Origin: Lolium rigidum
Taxonomy: Eukaryota; Streptophyta; Magnoliopsida; Poales; Poaceae
Direction of reading: 5' to 3'
Length of the DNA stretch: 64,000 nt
NCBI RefSeq assembly: GCF_022539505.1
Contig: NC_061510.1
Span: forward strand, 223,594,043-223,658,042
The notes beneath the pieces are model-generated. The model was not told the DNA's origin and ran no database searches. It saw only the letters and a list, made by a program, of their open reading frames with translations. A program made the position numbers and the translations under genes. Position 1 is the first letter of the stretch, and every line of letters starts with the position of its first letter. This document shows positions 45,996 to 56,519 of the stretch, one piece after another.

Positions 45996-47791
45996 TTACA
46001 TCCTCGCTGTCATCACCTGATCCTGCCGCGGTAGCGCCGCCGCCGGTGTCACAGCTCTTCCCTGAGCAAGATCGGATGGTCCGCCGTGGTACTGCGTGGA
46101 GTCTACGAAACGCCCTCGAAGGCCCTCGCTGCTCATTGGTCCACTGTTCCGCAACAAGTCCTCCATGAATCCTGGGTCGGGTTGAACATGGCTGTTGTGG
46201 CGGTTCACCATGTTCTGTGCGGCGCTGCCGTAAATGTAAGCTCTAGCAGTAGCAGGTGTCGCCTCCACATGGGAATACAGGTAGTTGGTGGCCGGCTGAT
46301 ATGTCATCATGTTGTGGTGGCTGTATCCTGAATGAGACGATGTTTCATACTCCCTCATCATGTGTGGGTGTGGCGGTTCCTGGGACACCGGCATTGGCGC
46401 TATAGGCAGATTGCAGCTATGAATTTTTCCCGGTAACCAATAATGGAGATTTGTTAAGTCTGGGAATATCGGACCTTCAACAGTGTTGTGGCTCCCTCCA
46501 GTAGGAATAGACATCATCTCCGAGTGCGGTGGTTCATGCAGAGACGGAGTTGGCGCCATGTTTTGGTGGCCCTGGTGGTAGTAGTCATTGTCTACGATAC
46601 CACCGGGAGACACCGTCTCTGAGAGCGGTGATTCATCATCCTGCAGCATCAGCCGGGGTGAGCTCTTCATAGGTAAGTTGTTGTAGTCAAACATCCCCGA
46701 CTCATATCCTTCCTCGGGTGCAAACGTCTCTGGATGCGGCGGCAGCAGCATTGGCACCTTGGGTCTCTTCATGGCATGAAGGTGTTGAATCATCTGGTCC
46801 TGATCATCAGCTATGTTCTCTACCTTGATCACTTCCTGCTTCCCCTTCCTCTTCTTGCCAGCACCCTTGATCTTCCCCTTCTCCTTAGCCTCTTTAACCT
46901 TCTTCTCGCCGGCGCCGCTGCCTTCCTTGCCCCCCTCTTTCTTTTTCTGCTCTTGTATCGTGCACAGCACGTACTCATCAAGCTGCAAAGAAAAAAGGAT
47001 GCAACAAATTACTACTTTCGTCTAGACAAATGAACACGCACACACCACAAACGGATACAACAAAAGAATCAGAAGAATACGAGAACAGCACCTTGTCGAC
47101 GCTCAGGCCAGAAGCCTGCTCTTCCTCGGACCAGAGCTCGTACTCGTACATGGTCCAGGGGGTCTTATCCTCGGACTGCGCCATCCTCTTCTTCCCCGTG
47201 GGCTGCCCCGTCGTCTCCTGGTCCGTCTCTTTCGGCGGCGCGCCGTAGAACACCAGCGTCCTCACGCGCCCCACCAACCCCTCCCCGACGCTGCGGATCA
47301 ACCTTTGGGGACCCGTGGCCTTCCAGCACCCATTCTTCGTCGTCGTCCGGTTTGGCCGGTTGCCGCTGAGGTACTTCTTCTGCCGCTTGGTGAAGAAGAA
47401 CCACCGCTTGTCCGCCCCGTAATCCCTGTACTCCTCTGCATGCGATAGCACAATCTCGTGTTTTAACTTTGCATTCCAAGTCCAACTATTACATCCACGC
47501 GCAAATCTCTCGCGTTTCGACTCACATTCGAAACCAATCAACACCAACGAGAAATCAAGAAATTTACTTAGCTGTCCCTCGTGTACCTGTGATTTCCTCC
47601 GGACCGGAACTAATGAAATCCGCATCATTGATGAAGATGGGAAGCAGCGACTTGAGGCCAGCGATCTTCGGGCGAAGGTAGTGGATGATGAGCTCCTCGT
47701 CGGTCGGGGCGAAGTGGTACCCCGATGGCAGGTTGAGCCGGGGCGCCGCATTCGGCCGTACGCCGGACGACGCATCGGCGGCGGCGTCCAT
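45996..47791 (-). CDS. NAC-domain transcription factor
   Basis: A plant-specific nuclear transcription factor. Three exons on the minus strand: 47791-47587, 47435-47092 and 46982-45996, with GT-AG introns (donors gtacac, gtgctg; acceptors tgcag, tgcag), giving 511 residues. NAC subdomain A is LPSGYHFAPTDEELIIHYL (residues 21-39). Subdomains C/D are at 79-115 with KRWFFFTKRQKKY, RPNRTT and NGCWKATG. Subdomain D carries TLVFYGAPPKE, then an extra stretch of roughly 20 residues before WTMYEYEL. The E-like end is DEYVLCTI in exon 3. Lys/Glu-rich sequence with GAGKKRKGK, a likely nuclear signal, follows, and then a Pro/His-rich C-terminus, presumably for activation. The first intron is at the position usual in NAC genes. 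Subdomains are diverged from the consensus (GYWKATG is GCWKATG, FRFHPTD is YHFAPTD). All frames are open. I cannot say which NAC clade it is. Confidence 0.88.
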
Positions 47792-47943
47792 GCTTCTTTA
47801 CACGGCGGTCCGGCCGACTGGCCCCACCCCGATCGATCGACGGCTTGCCGCTGCTAGCACGAGATCGAGACAGGCATCCGACGTTTAGGGTTAACCTAGG
47901 GAGATACGGTTCCGTACGAAGTTTTACTTTCCTTATTTTGATG

Positions 47944-47956
47944 CTTTATATATGCC
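47944..47956 (-). promoter_or_regulatory. TATA box of the NAC gene
   Basis: The minus strand reads ggcatatataaag about 155 bases upstream of the ATG at 47791. Transcription would start near 47915. Confidence 0.6.
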
Positions 47957-47991
47957 CTCGCGCGGACCGCCAGCGATCAGCGCACGGCCTC

Positions 47992-48693
47992 GCGGCGGCC
48001 GTGGACTCCTGCGTTCTTCTAGATGCCCGTCTCCAGTCTTGACTCTTTAGGCGGCCTCACGACCCGAAACCTTCCTTCCAAGAAAACTTTTTTTGGATAT
48101 ATGACACTTTTTTCTTTTTAGGGAAATTTGGAGATACAGTTATACAGTAGTATGTACTACGCAGTACACCTACTTTTCTTTTTAGGGAAATCCGGATATA
48201 CTGCCGTATATACATTAAAGATATGCAAGTGGATCAATATAAGGTACACTCTACTTTCTTCATACTAATTTATTTAATGAAATCATTATTTTGAAAACGT
48301 TATTATTTAGTTACCCTCTTTACTTCATTTTTTTTCAACCCTTGTGTCAGGGCTGTGCGTAAGAACCCTTGACCGCTTTGGTCTCAGCGACCGACGGCAT
48401 AGCTTTGCGTCGTAACCTTCTTGATCCTCGTTGTCTCTGGGTAGGATCGACACTCTACAGCCCGGAACCTGAGGGCAGGCAGCCCTTTCGGCGATGACTT
48501 TGTGTGTGTGGTATGATGATGTTTGGTGGTTTCTCGAGAAGACGTGGTGTCACACCTCTAGTCAATAGTCTTGATGCCTCTTGTAGGGTGTGTCCATTCT
48601 TGTTATCTATTTTATCAGTGATGATGTACTTTGTGAGAGAGTTTTCTCATCGCTTTATATCCGGTGTAAATTTATTTATAAAGCGGTGGTGAG
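47992..48693 (+). mobile_element. Possible LINE 3' end next to the CACTA element
   Basis: From about 48340 the sequence looks like the tail of a grass LINE, ending ttatttataaagcggtggtg at about 48672-48691. The ending ataaagcgg is the reason for the suggestion. Left of it I see nothing. The NAC upstream region should occupy the first part. Confidence 0.3.
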
Positions 48694-48903
48694 CACTAGT
48701 GGAAAACGGGGCTATAGGCCCGGTCCATTTGGGCCTTCAGTCCCGGTTTTCAAACCGGGACCAATAAGGCGGGACTAAAGGGTCCACCCTTTAGTCCCGG
48801 TTCAAAGTTGCACCGGGCCTAAAGGCGGCGCCACGTGGTGTGGCCAGGAAGCTCGCGGTGGATGGCCTTTGGTCCCGGTTCGTGGTACGAACCGGGCCTG
48901 TGG

Positions 48904-49014
48904 TTCTCTGCCGCGGCAGAGAATTGCTATTTCTCTGCCGCGGCACAGGTTTCGGCTGTAGCAGCGTTTCTCTGCCGCGGCAGAGAAACAGGGCATTTCT
49001 CTGCCGCGGCAGAG
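48904..49014. repeat. Four 16-22 base palindromes with a ccgcgg core
   Basis: ctctgccgcggcagag occurs at 48906-48921, 48969-48986 (as part of a 22-base perfect palindrome, 48967-48988) and 48999-49014. An imperfect copy (ctctgccgcggcacag) occurs at 48933-48948. They sit about 210-320 bases from the CACTA terminus, in the zone where the transposon protein TNPA binds in related elements. Confidence 0.85.
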
Positions 49015-49156
49015 TTTCAGCAATGCATATATATCATTCAAGAAACCACAAAATATCGTTGTGAATATATATAGACATCGTCAACAGTACACGTAATGCA
49101 TGCATATTTACAATATAAAGCTAGTCGGATCTCTTTACTAAATCTATTAGCCTCTA

Positions 49157-51015
49157 CGGAGTTCCTCCATATCTATGACCTTCGCATAGTGCTCTCCACC
49201 TTGGGTAATGACCTCGGTAATAAAGAATCCCGCGATTTCCTCTTGAATTGCTCGTATTTGGGCCTCCGTTATGAGAGTGTCCCGCAGGCGTTTCATCTAT
49301 ATTTAAAAAGGAGATCAATATATGAATGGAACTCAATACAATAGATGGTACTAATTAAGATAATTGTGAGAATTTGTTATCGTACACGAGTGTGGTGTAT
49401 ACGGGCATCCCCACCCTTGGGACAGGCCATGTCACGAATGAAGGTGCAGACGTAGTACCCACATAAGTTATTCCCGGGTTCCTGCCTCATACACTTTACG
49501 AAAAAATAGTTCGATCAAACTAATAATCAAGCATCGTATTGAAAGTAAATATCATATATATAGAGTTTCACGGACATAGATATATAGTACTACTTACAGG
49601 GTAATCTTGAAATGTAAGCTCCGGTTTCCATGTACCCGGAACAGTATTGATGAACCGTTTCCATGCCCTGCCCGGCAAGAAATAATGAGTAAATGAGTTA
49701 TTGATTAGTTGATGATATCGTCGAATTAGAACAGATGAAGATGCCAATACGAAATTGATTGAAATTACCTCTGGAGGATGGCAGCCATGTTCGCCCATTC
49801 CGCATATTCTTTACGTTTCGAGTCCATGACATTTACGACTCCTTTGTGAAGATCAATGATTAGGAGAATAAAGTGGAATCTGCACAAGCATAGCTCAATG
49901 ATTACGAGAATAAAGTGGAAGGTGCACAAGCATAATGTATGTTATATATAACACTCACTTGAAGTTGTAGGGAAAGAATATATCCTCTTTGTTTGCTTGC
50001 TTCACTAAAAACATTAACATGTTGTCCTCTCGTGTCCTTGGGGAAGTCTCGAACCGTAACTTCATGAACCGTGTCCGGGTCTATGAACCCCACGTGTAGG
50101 AGCTTGCCTCTTTTGTATTCGAGCTTCTTCATTCTGCATAATTAAATGTATAGCGTACACAAAGAATATAGTGAGGATAATTGTTAGTGCAAATGAATGA
50201 GCGCTGAGCTACGGACTTAATTACATAAATAAATCACTTACGAGTGCAGTAGCAACCGATGACAGCTTTGTCGAGGGCGTCTTGATTGAATAACCGAAAC
50301 AGTTCTTCTAACTCAAGGTTTATCTCCTCGACCCCCGGAAGTAATGCTCATCTCTAAGATACACCGTGAGGTAGCGATCACCTCTTCGACGAGGCTTTCG
50401 GTACCAGTCATGCAACCTTCGCATCCGAGTCCCTAGACGCGCGAGCTCGCCGGGTTTGACGAGATCTTTTCCGTATTTATACTTGTTTACCACTTGAGCC
50501 GTTGGATAGTAATCTTCGTACTCAACCGATGCTCCCCGAGCTCTAGCATCCCGTTCGATCATCGATGCCGTCTCCGGATCATGATAGGGCTCCACGACGA
50601 AGTGGGCTACGGCCTGAATGTCCTGCTCGTCCAAGCCGGGCGACTTTTTTTGCTTCTTTGCTCGCTCTAGAGGACTGTCCAAGAGAGCGGTCATAATCAG
50701 CTCTCAGCTCAGGTCTCTTCATTCTCGTCTCGGCAAAGTGCTTCACTGTATGCGGTGGAATAAACATCTTCTTCGGCGCAAGAAACGCCTTTTGCTCTTC
50801 AGTCTGCTCATGTGGTAACAACTCTGGAGTCTGTGACCTCATCGGAGTTGATGATCTCTTCGGAGCTGTAGGAGGTGCCTCAGTTAGCTTCCTATTTTGC
50901 TTAAGTGGAGGCGGCGGAGTCTCCTGACGAGGAGGAGGAGGAGGCGGCGGAGTATTCTGATGAGGAGGAGGAGGAGGCGGCGGAGTATTCTCACGCGGAG
51001 GAGACTGCTCATCCA
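49157..51015 (-). pseudogene. Ulp1-like (C48) cysteine protease carried by the CACTA element
   Basis: The minus strand encodes a Pro-rich N-terminus (TPPPPPPPHQN repeats). Next come AHFVVEPYHDPETA and RRLHDWYRK, typical of grass CACTA proteins. Then come exons with the C48 core: FHFILLIIDLHKG...NVMDS (49879-49769, catalytic His and Asp), RFINTVPGTWKPELTF (about 49680-49598), and EPGNNLCGYYVC (about 49500-49382, catalytic Gln and Cys). A last exon with EIAGFFITEVITQGG ends near 49157. Frames break near 50648 (a run of seven T), 50334 (five C) and 50025, so it is a pseudogene or carries homopolymer sequencing errors. Family members cleave SUMO-like conjugates. What they do for CACTA elements is not established. 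Exon joins were set by eye. Confidence 0.7.
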
Positions 51016-52615
51016 TGATACGTCTCCGACGTATCGATAATTTCTTATGTTCTATGCCATATTATTGATGATACCTACATGTTTTATGCACACTTTATGT
51101 CATATTCGTGCATTTTCTGGAACTAACCTATTAACAAGATGCCGAAGTGCCGATTCTTGTTTTCTCGCTGTTTTTGGTTTCGAAATCCTAGTAACGAAAT
51201 ATTCTCGGAATTGGACGAAACAAAGACCCGGGGGCCTATTTCGCCACGAACCTTCCGAGAAGACCGAAGAGCATACGAAGTGGGGCCACGAGGTGGCCAA
51301 ACCACAAGGCGGCACGGCCAAGGGGGCCCGCGCCGCCCGTGGTGTGGGCCCCTCGTCGGCCCCCGACTCCGCCCTTCCGCCTACTTAAAGCCTCCGTCGC
51401 GAAACCCCCGATGCGAAAAACCACGATACGGAAAACCTTACCGAGACGCCGCCGCCGCCGATCCCATCTCGGGGGATTCTCGGAGATCTCCTCCGGCACC
51501 CTGCCGGAGAGGGGATTCATCTCCCGGAGGACTCTACACCGCCATGGTCGCCTCCGGAGTGATGAGTGAGTAGTTCACCCCTGGACTATGGGTCCATAGC
51601 AGTAGCTAGATGGTTGTCTTCTCCTCATTGTGCTTCATTGTTGGATCTTGTGAGCTGCCTAACATGATCAAGATCATCTATCCGTAATACTCTATGTTGT
51701 GTTTGTCGGGATCCGATGGATAGAGAATACCATGTTATGTTAATTATCAAGTTATTACATATGTGTTGTTTATGATCTTGCATGCTCTCCGTTACTAGTA
51801 GAGGCTCCGGCCAAGTTTTTGCTCTTAACTCCAAGAGGGAGTATTTATGCTCGATAGTGGGTTCATGCCTGCATTGACACCTGGTACAGTGACGTAAAGT
51901 TCTAAGGTTGTGTTGTGCTTGTTGCCACTAGGGATAAAACATTGGCGCTATGTCCGCGGATGTAGTTGTTGATTACATTACGCACCATACTTAATGCAAT
52001 TGTCCTGTTGCTTTGAAACTTAATACTTGGAAGGGGTTCGGATGATAACCTCGAAGGTGGACTTTTTAGGCATAGATGCGGTTGGATGGCGGTCTATGTA
52101 CTTTGTCGTAATGCCCAATTAAATCTCACTGTACTTATCATGACATGTATGTGCATTGTTATGCCCTCTCTATTTGTCAATTGCCCGACTGTAATTTGTT
52201 CACCCAACATGCTTTTATCTTATGGGAGAGACACCTCTAGTGAACTGTGGACCCCGGTCCATTCCTTTAATACTGAAATACAAATCTGCTGCAATACTTG
52301 TTTTACTGTTTTCTCTGCAAACAATCATCTTCCACACAATTCGGTTAATCCTTTGTTACAGCAAGCCGGTGAGATTGACAACCTCACTGTTTCGTTGGGG
52401 CAAAGTACTTTGGTTGTGTTGTGCAGGTTCCACGTTGGCGCCGGAATCCCCGGTGTTGCGCCGCACTACATCCCGCCGCCATCAACCTTCAACGTGCTTC
52501 TTGGCTCCTCCTGGTTCGATAAACCTTGGTTTCTTTCTGAGGGAAAACTTGCTGCTGTGCGCATCATACCTTCCTCTTGGGGTTGCCCAACGAACGTGTG
52601 AAATACACGCCATCA
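51016..52615 (+). repeat. 5' LTR
   Basis: Same borders and length as the LTR at 34062-35661. It is nearer in sequence to the LTRs of the element at 4103 (for example ctaacctattaacaagatgc and the gaagagcatacgaagtgggg block). Confidence 0.92.
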
Positions 52616-52626
52616 AGCTCTTTTTC

Positions 52627-52644
52627 TCGCGCCGTTGCCGGGGA
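52627..52644 (+). promoter_or_regulatory. Primer binding site, one base changed
   Basis: tcgcgccgttgccgggga. Relative to the intact site the second base g is c, which reads as a CTG to CTC change and belongs to the CTG/CAG pattern described in the findings. Confidence 0.7.
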
Positions 52645-52850
52645 GATCAAGACACGCTGCAAGGGGAGTCTCCACTTCTCAACCTCTTTACTTTGTTTTT
52701 GTCTTGCTTTATTTTATTTACTACTTTGTTTGCTGCATTATATCAAAACACAAAAAAATTAGTTGCTAGCTTTACTTTATTTACTGTCTTGTTTGCTATA
52801 TCAAAAACACAAAAAAATTAGTTACTTGCATTTGCTTTACTTATTTCATC

Positions 52851-53495
52851 ATGTTTCCTTTTAATTTTACCACAAAAAACATACCGGTGGGACAAGGGTC
52901 TATAATTGGAAGAGATAATATAGAAGAATTTTTCACCCATATTAGTATGCATGAAGATCTTAAAGATATACCACTTGCAAAAGCTGTCCCTACCTATGAA
53001 GATGCCTCTGTTTGTTTGGTACGCATGATGGAAGCTAGATTTATTAGTCTCAACCCCATGATACAACACATGTTTCTTACACTTTCTGATATGGAGCGGG
53101 GAGAGAAGAGAGATTTTGTTCTAAAAGTCTTAGTGCGAGAATTTGAAGATATAGCTATAGAAGCTAGAAAAGTTTTTATTAAGCATAAGAGGCTTGGCTT
53201 TTATACCGACTTTAAAAGAACACTTGAAAAAATGGATATGTATAGACTAAAATACACTAATAATGCTAATGATGGTGGGGAGATCAAAGCACCAATACCA
53301 TGTAAACTCCTAGCTATGAATGATGCACTAGAACATAACTATGCTTGGCTTGTTCCTGAAAATTTGTTCGATGAGAGTAGCAAGCCCAAGACTAATGAGA
53401 AGGGAGACGCTGAAACTTATGTATCCAATATACTATGCATGGTTGAGAAAACTCCAAACCCCGCTGTAGGTGCACCACCCTTTGATAACACTTGA
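52851..53495 (+). CDS. Conserved retroelement ORF of unknown function, 214 residues (second copy)
   Basis: Homologue of 35896-36540, also exactly 214 residues and uninterrupted. N-terminus MFPFNFTTKNIPVGQGSIIG, C-terminus ...VGAPPFDNT. Residues about 30-130 differ often from the other copy (for example MEARFISLNPMIQHMFLTL against LETKFVNLNPIIQHMFLTL), while the last 75 differ at only a few positions. No domain recognised, no membrane segment. Confidence 0.65.
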   Translation: MFPFNFTTKNIPVGQGSIIGRDNIEEFFTHISMHEDLKDIPLAKAVPTYEDASVCLVRMMEARFISLNPMIQHMFLTLSDMERGEKRDFVLKVLVREFEDIAIEARKVFIKHKRLGFYTDFKRTLEKMDMYRLKYTNNANDGGEIKAPIPCKLLAMNDALEHNYAWLVPENLFDESSKPKTNEKGDAETYVSNILCMVEKTPNPAVGAPPFDNT

Positions 53496-53672
53496 TATAC
53501 ACTTTCTGCGCCTAGCTGAAAGGCGTTAAAGAAAAGCGCTTATGGGAGACAACCCATGTTGTTTTTTACTACAGTATTTTTGTTTTATATTTGAGTCTTG
53601 GAAGTTGTTTACTACTGTAGCAACCTCTCCTTATCTTAGTTTTATGTTTTGTTGTGCCAAGTAAAGTCTTTG

Positions 53673-53772
53673 NNNNNNNNNNNNNNNNNNNNNNNNNNNN
53701 NNNNNNNNNNNNNNNNNNNNNNNNNNNNNNNNNNNNNNNNNNNNNNNNNNNNNNNNNNNNNNNNNNNNNNNN
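53673..53772. other. Assembly gap of 100 N
   Basis: A run of exactly 100 N, probably a nominal placeholder. Confidence 0.97.
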
Positions 53773-54478
53773 TAAAAAGACATCCTTCCGAGCGTTTTCG
53801 AGACACCACAACGCGATCGAGTTGTTGAAGATCCAATATCTTGTGCTCCTTTTGTCGCCTCTAGGGATACCCTGCTCAACAACATGACACCAGAGGCGGA
53901 CCCGAAAGCCAGTGATGGAGAATGGAGGCCACAAGGCTCCCACAACGGCATGGAATCCTTCACCCAATCCATTGTGGAAGGTGGCAGATGCAGCGCCTCA
54001 GGTGGCGAACACGGTGGTCAAGCAGGAGGAAGAGACTTCCAATAATGATGACACTGCTGTCCATTGACATCTGCCACGTTTGTAGTCGACACCGTAAAAA
54101 ACGGATCGGAGCAGCCAGCGGATAAAATTGGATCTCTTGCAATTTTTCTTACGTTGTCCAAGTCGTATAGAAATCTGTCCACAAGAACCATGCGACTTCA
54201 AGCCCATCGTCGGCTGGCCATGGCAGCCACAACCAAACGGACGTGGTGTGTTGAGTTTATGTCAAATATTATTATTACTTATATAAAAGTTAAACGATTT
54301 AGGGCATCCTGAATGATCTTAGCACTGTAGATGCCATATTTATCCTCTCTTCCCTCCAACAGTTGTGTGACACGTTGCTTCTCTTTTTTTTCCCTTTGTT
54401 GATTCACTCGTTGGGTATTTTTTGTTACTTTTTTTTTGGCTCCATGGTAACCGGTTACCGGTTTGTAGCCTTTTTTCA
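53773..54478. other. Unassigned sequence after the gap
   Basis: No gene recognised. Open frames spanning the N run are artefacts. It does not look like the CACTA element or the LTR element, so the assembly may have joined non-neighbouring pieces here. Confidence 0.4.
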
Positions 54479-54623
54479 GGGCATGTACAATGGTACCATG
54501 TCAGAACGTATGCCATTTAGGATTTTTGGTCAGTTAGAGGTGAGAGAAGGAGAGGTTGTCGGTACAACGATTTCCACTTTTTTTTGGTAGCTTAGGGATG
54601 GCTCTAGTCCCGTTGTATACATG
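54479..54623. repeat. Possible MITE of about 145 bases
   Basis: The left end gggcatgtacaatggt and the reverse complement of the right end (gccatgtatacaacggga) match imperfectly as terminal inverted repeats. Length and setting fit a MITE. Internal homology and TSD are not clear. Confidence 0.4.
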
Positions 54624-56491
54624 GCGTCAATAACCTGTGACCTCAAAGAAAATCTGCTCCTCTAATCGTGGTGGTCCCACCGTGTTTAGTGCTAATAAAC
54701 AAATCTTTTAATTTCGTGCAGTTACGAGTTTCAGGCTCTTGCAGACAACTGAACCAACAACCTATTGTACGAGTCATCTGCAGCGGCGTCTGGAGCTGAT
54801 ATGTACACATATTACAGACTGCCGTCGTCCGAACAATTGTACATGCCCTCATGCATATTTGCATGGTCCTTCCTGGTAACTGCGTTTCTCCGAATGTCTG
54901 GTCAAAGCGGTGCGGCTGGACCCACCTTCACCGCTTGGATCGCTAACAGGGGCAAATAGCCTAAACAGCCACGTCTCTTTTTCCTCTCTTCCTCCCTGTC
55001 GTCGTGGCTCCAATTCTTCTTCCTCAAAAAAATGTTGCTGCAGCACAGTGGTGGTGCGCGGGGCCATGGCGTCGGCGAGCGTGGGCTGCAGCTTGCTGCG
55101 GTGGTTGGCGGAGGATTCCTCGCCGCCATGAAAGACGGCGGCGGAGGAGGAGGAAGCAGACGGCGGGACCTGGGTGAGAATCTGAAGCATCCCGTCATTG
55201 GTGGTGGCGGTGGAGGGGACGGCTCCTGGCCGTGGCTGCGAAGATGGCCGGCTTGGGTTGCTGCAGCGGCCAGCACACGGTCTCGCCGTTGGATTTGTGC
55301 CCTAGCTGGGTTCACGCCTCTATGGAAGAAAAATAAATCGAAGGAAGCGGACTCCATTACCGTGGGGGACGCGAGTCCCTGCTCACCGTCCAACTCCGCG
55401 GCGCCGTGGATGGCAAGATGCTGATGGCGGCGGCGCCCATCTCTCCTTCCTGACTTGGCTGGCGGCATAGAGGAGCACCTTGGCGATATCTTCTCCATCC
55501 AGAGGAGGGCAATATGGGAGGAATCGAGCCGGCACGACGTCCGGGATAGCAATATGTTGTGGAGGCAGATCCCATCTCTCCTTTCTGACCTAGCTGGTGC
55601 CTGGTGGCATAGAGGAGGACTTTGATGCCATCTTCTCCATATCCTGAGGAGGCGTGATATGAGAGGAGCCGAAGCCAACTGTTGGTCTCTTTGACGCCAT
55701 CTGCACCCACACGTGATGTATCAAAATTCACGTGTGAGCTTTCTCTCTCTCTGTGCATCTCAATCAATTTTGATCGAAAAGCATATGGGAGGGCCCATGG
55801 TTGCATGGAGTTCTCAGCTGAAAATTTTCTTTTTGTTTCATCTTGGTTGATCTGGGATTCTGGGCACAGGAATTGATGAAGAACTAAGAGGAAAATTATG
55901 GAGGTATACTTCTTATCTAACTCAGTTTCTTGCCATAACCAATAGACTCTAATTGGTTCACTGTTTTTTCCATTGCATAACACCTTCTGTTTTATACAAG
56001 TAAAATCCAATTTGTTAACAGACGTACATGTAAACCCATCATTATCTTAGTTTGCTGCATGATCATCTTAATTTTCTACTATGATGCTATACTTCGAATG
56101 TGTTTATTTTTCACTGTATGACGAAGAGTGTTTCTTTGGAACCACCGTTTTTTTCCTTGGATAATCATGAAAACTGGTTTGTCACACATACCCCTATTTC
56201 CAACTACAGGGTTCGGAACATGGCTTGGGAGTCATGACTTCCTATTTTGTTCTAGCGTGAGCATGATTGCCTCCTAAGGTTGTTTGATCATGAGTCCATG
56301 CTTGCAAACTGTAGGCTAACATGAGCAGGATGGTTGCTCCAGCCGTATTTCACTAAGGATTCTCATGCAAAAAATCAAAAGCAATTGTGGTTTTGCAAGT
56401 ATGGTCGAAGGCTAGCTCTGTTTATTTTCGATTCAAATTATGTGCCTCTCCCTGCCAAACAAACCAAATAAAGAGTGAATTCCACTTTTTA
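54624..56491. other. Unassigned, GC-rich in the middle
   Basis: Both strands have long open frames between 54850 and 55680 owing to GC-rich, low-complexity ggc/gag repeats. I recognise no domain in any of them. Within it, 55429-55523 and 55567-55662 are two diverged copies of one block (cccatctctccttcctgac / cccatctctcctttctgac). 55690-56490 is AT-rich and shows nothing. Confidence 0.35.
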
Positions 56492-56519
56492 CCACTACAG
56501 GAATCCATCGAGGTGCCGA

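Larger units (their letters stand above)
48694..51015 (-). mobile_element. CACTA (En/Spm-like) transposon, one end, interrupted
   Basis: The terminus cactagtggaaaacggggct starts at 48694. It is followed by subterminal repeats of tttagtcccggtt and cccggttc-type words in both orientations (48735-48890) and by four palindromes (48904-49014). A Ulp1-like protease gene on the minus strand fills the rest. At 51016 an LTR element interrupts it, and a gap follows, so the other end is not visible. A candidate 3-base TSD at the left is gag. Confidence 0.8.
51016..53672 (+). mobile_element. LTR retrotransposon inserted in the CACTA element, cut by a gap
   Basis: The LTR at 51016-52615 (1600 bases), the PBS region, the leader and a 214-residue ORF are present. 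The sequence then enters the gap at a point equal to 36713 in the complete element. About 4.0 kb (rest of the internal region and 3' LTR) would be missing if the copy was complete. The base right after the gap is not part of this family. The five bases to the left are atcca. Confidence 0.9.

Noticed and set aside
54902..55678. 258-residue minus-strand frame and overlapping plus-strand frames
   Set aside because: Low-complexity Pro/Arg/Ser sequence, open on both strands at once, with no domain. GC-rich repeats explain it.
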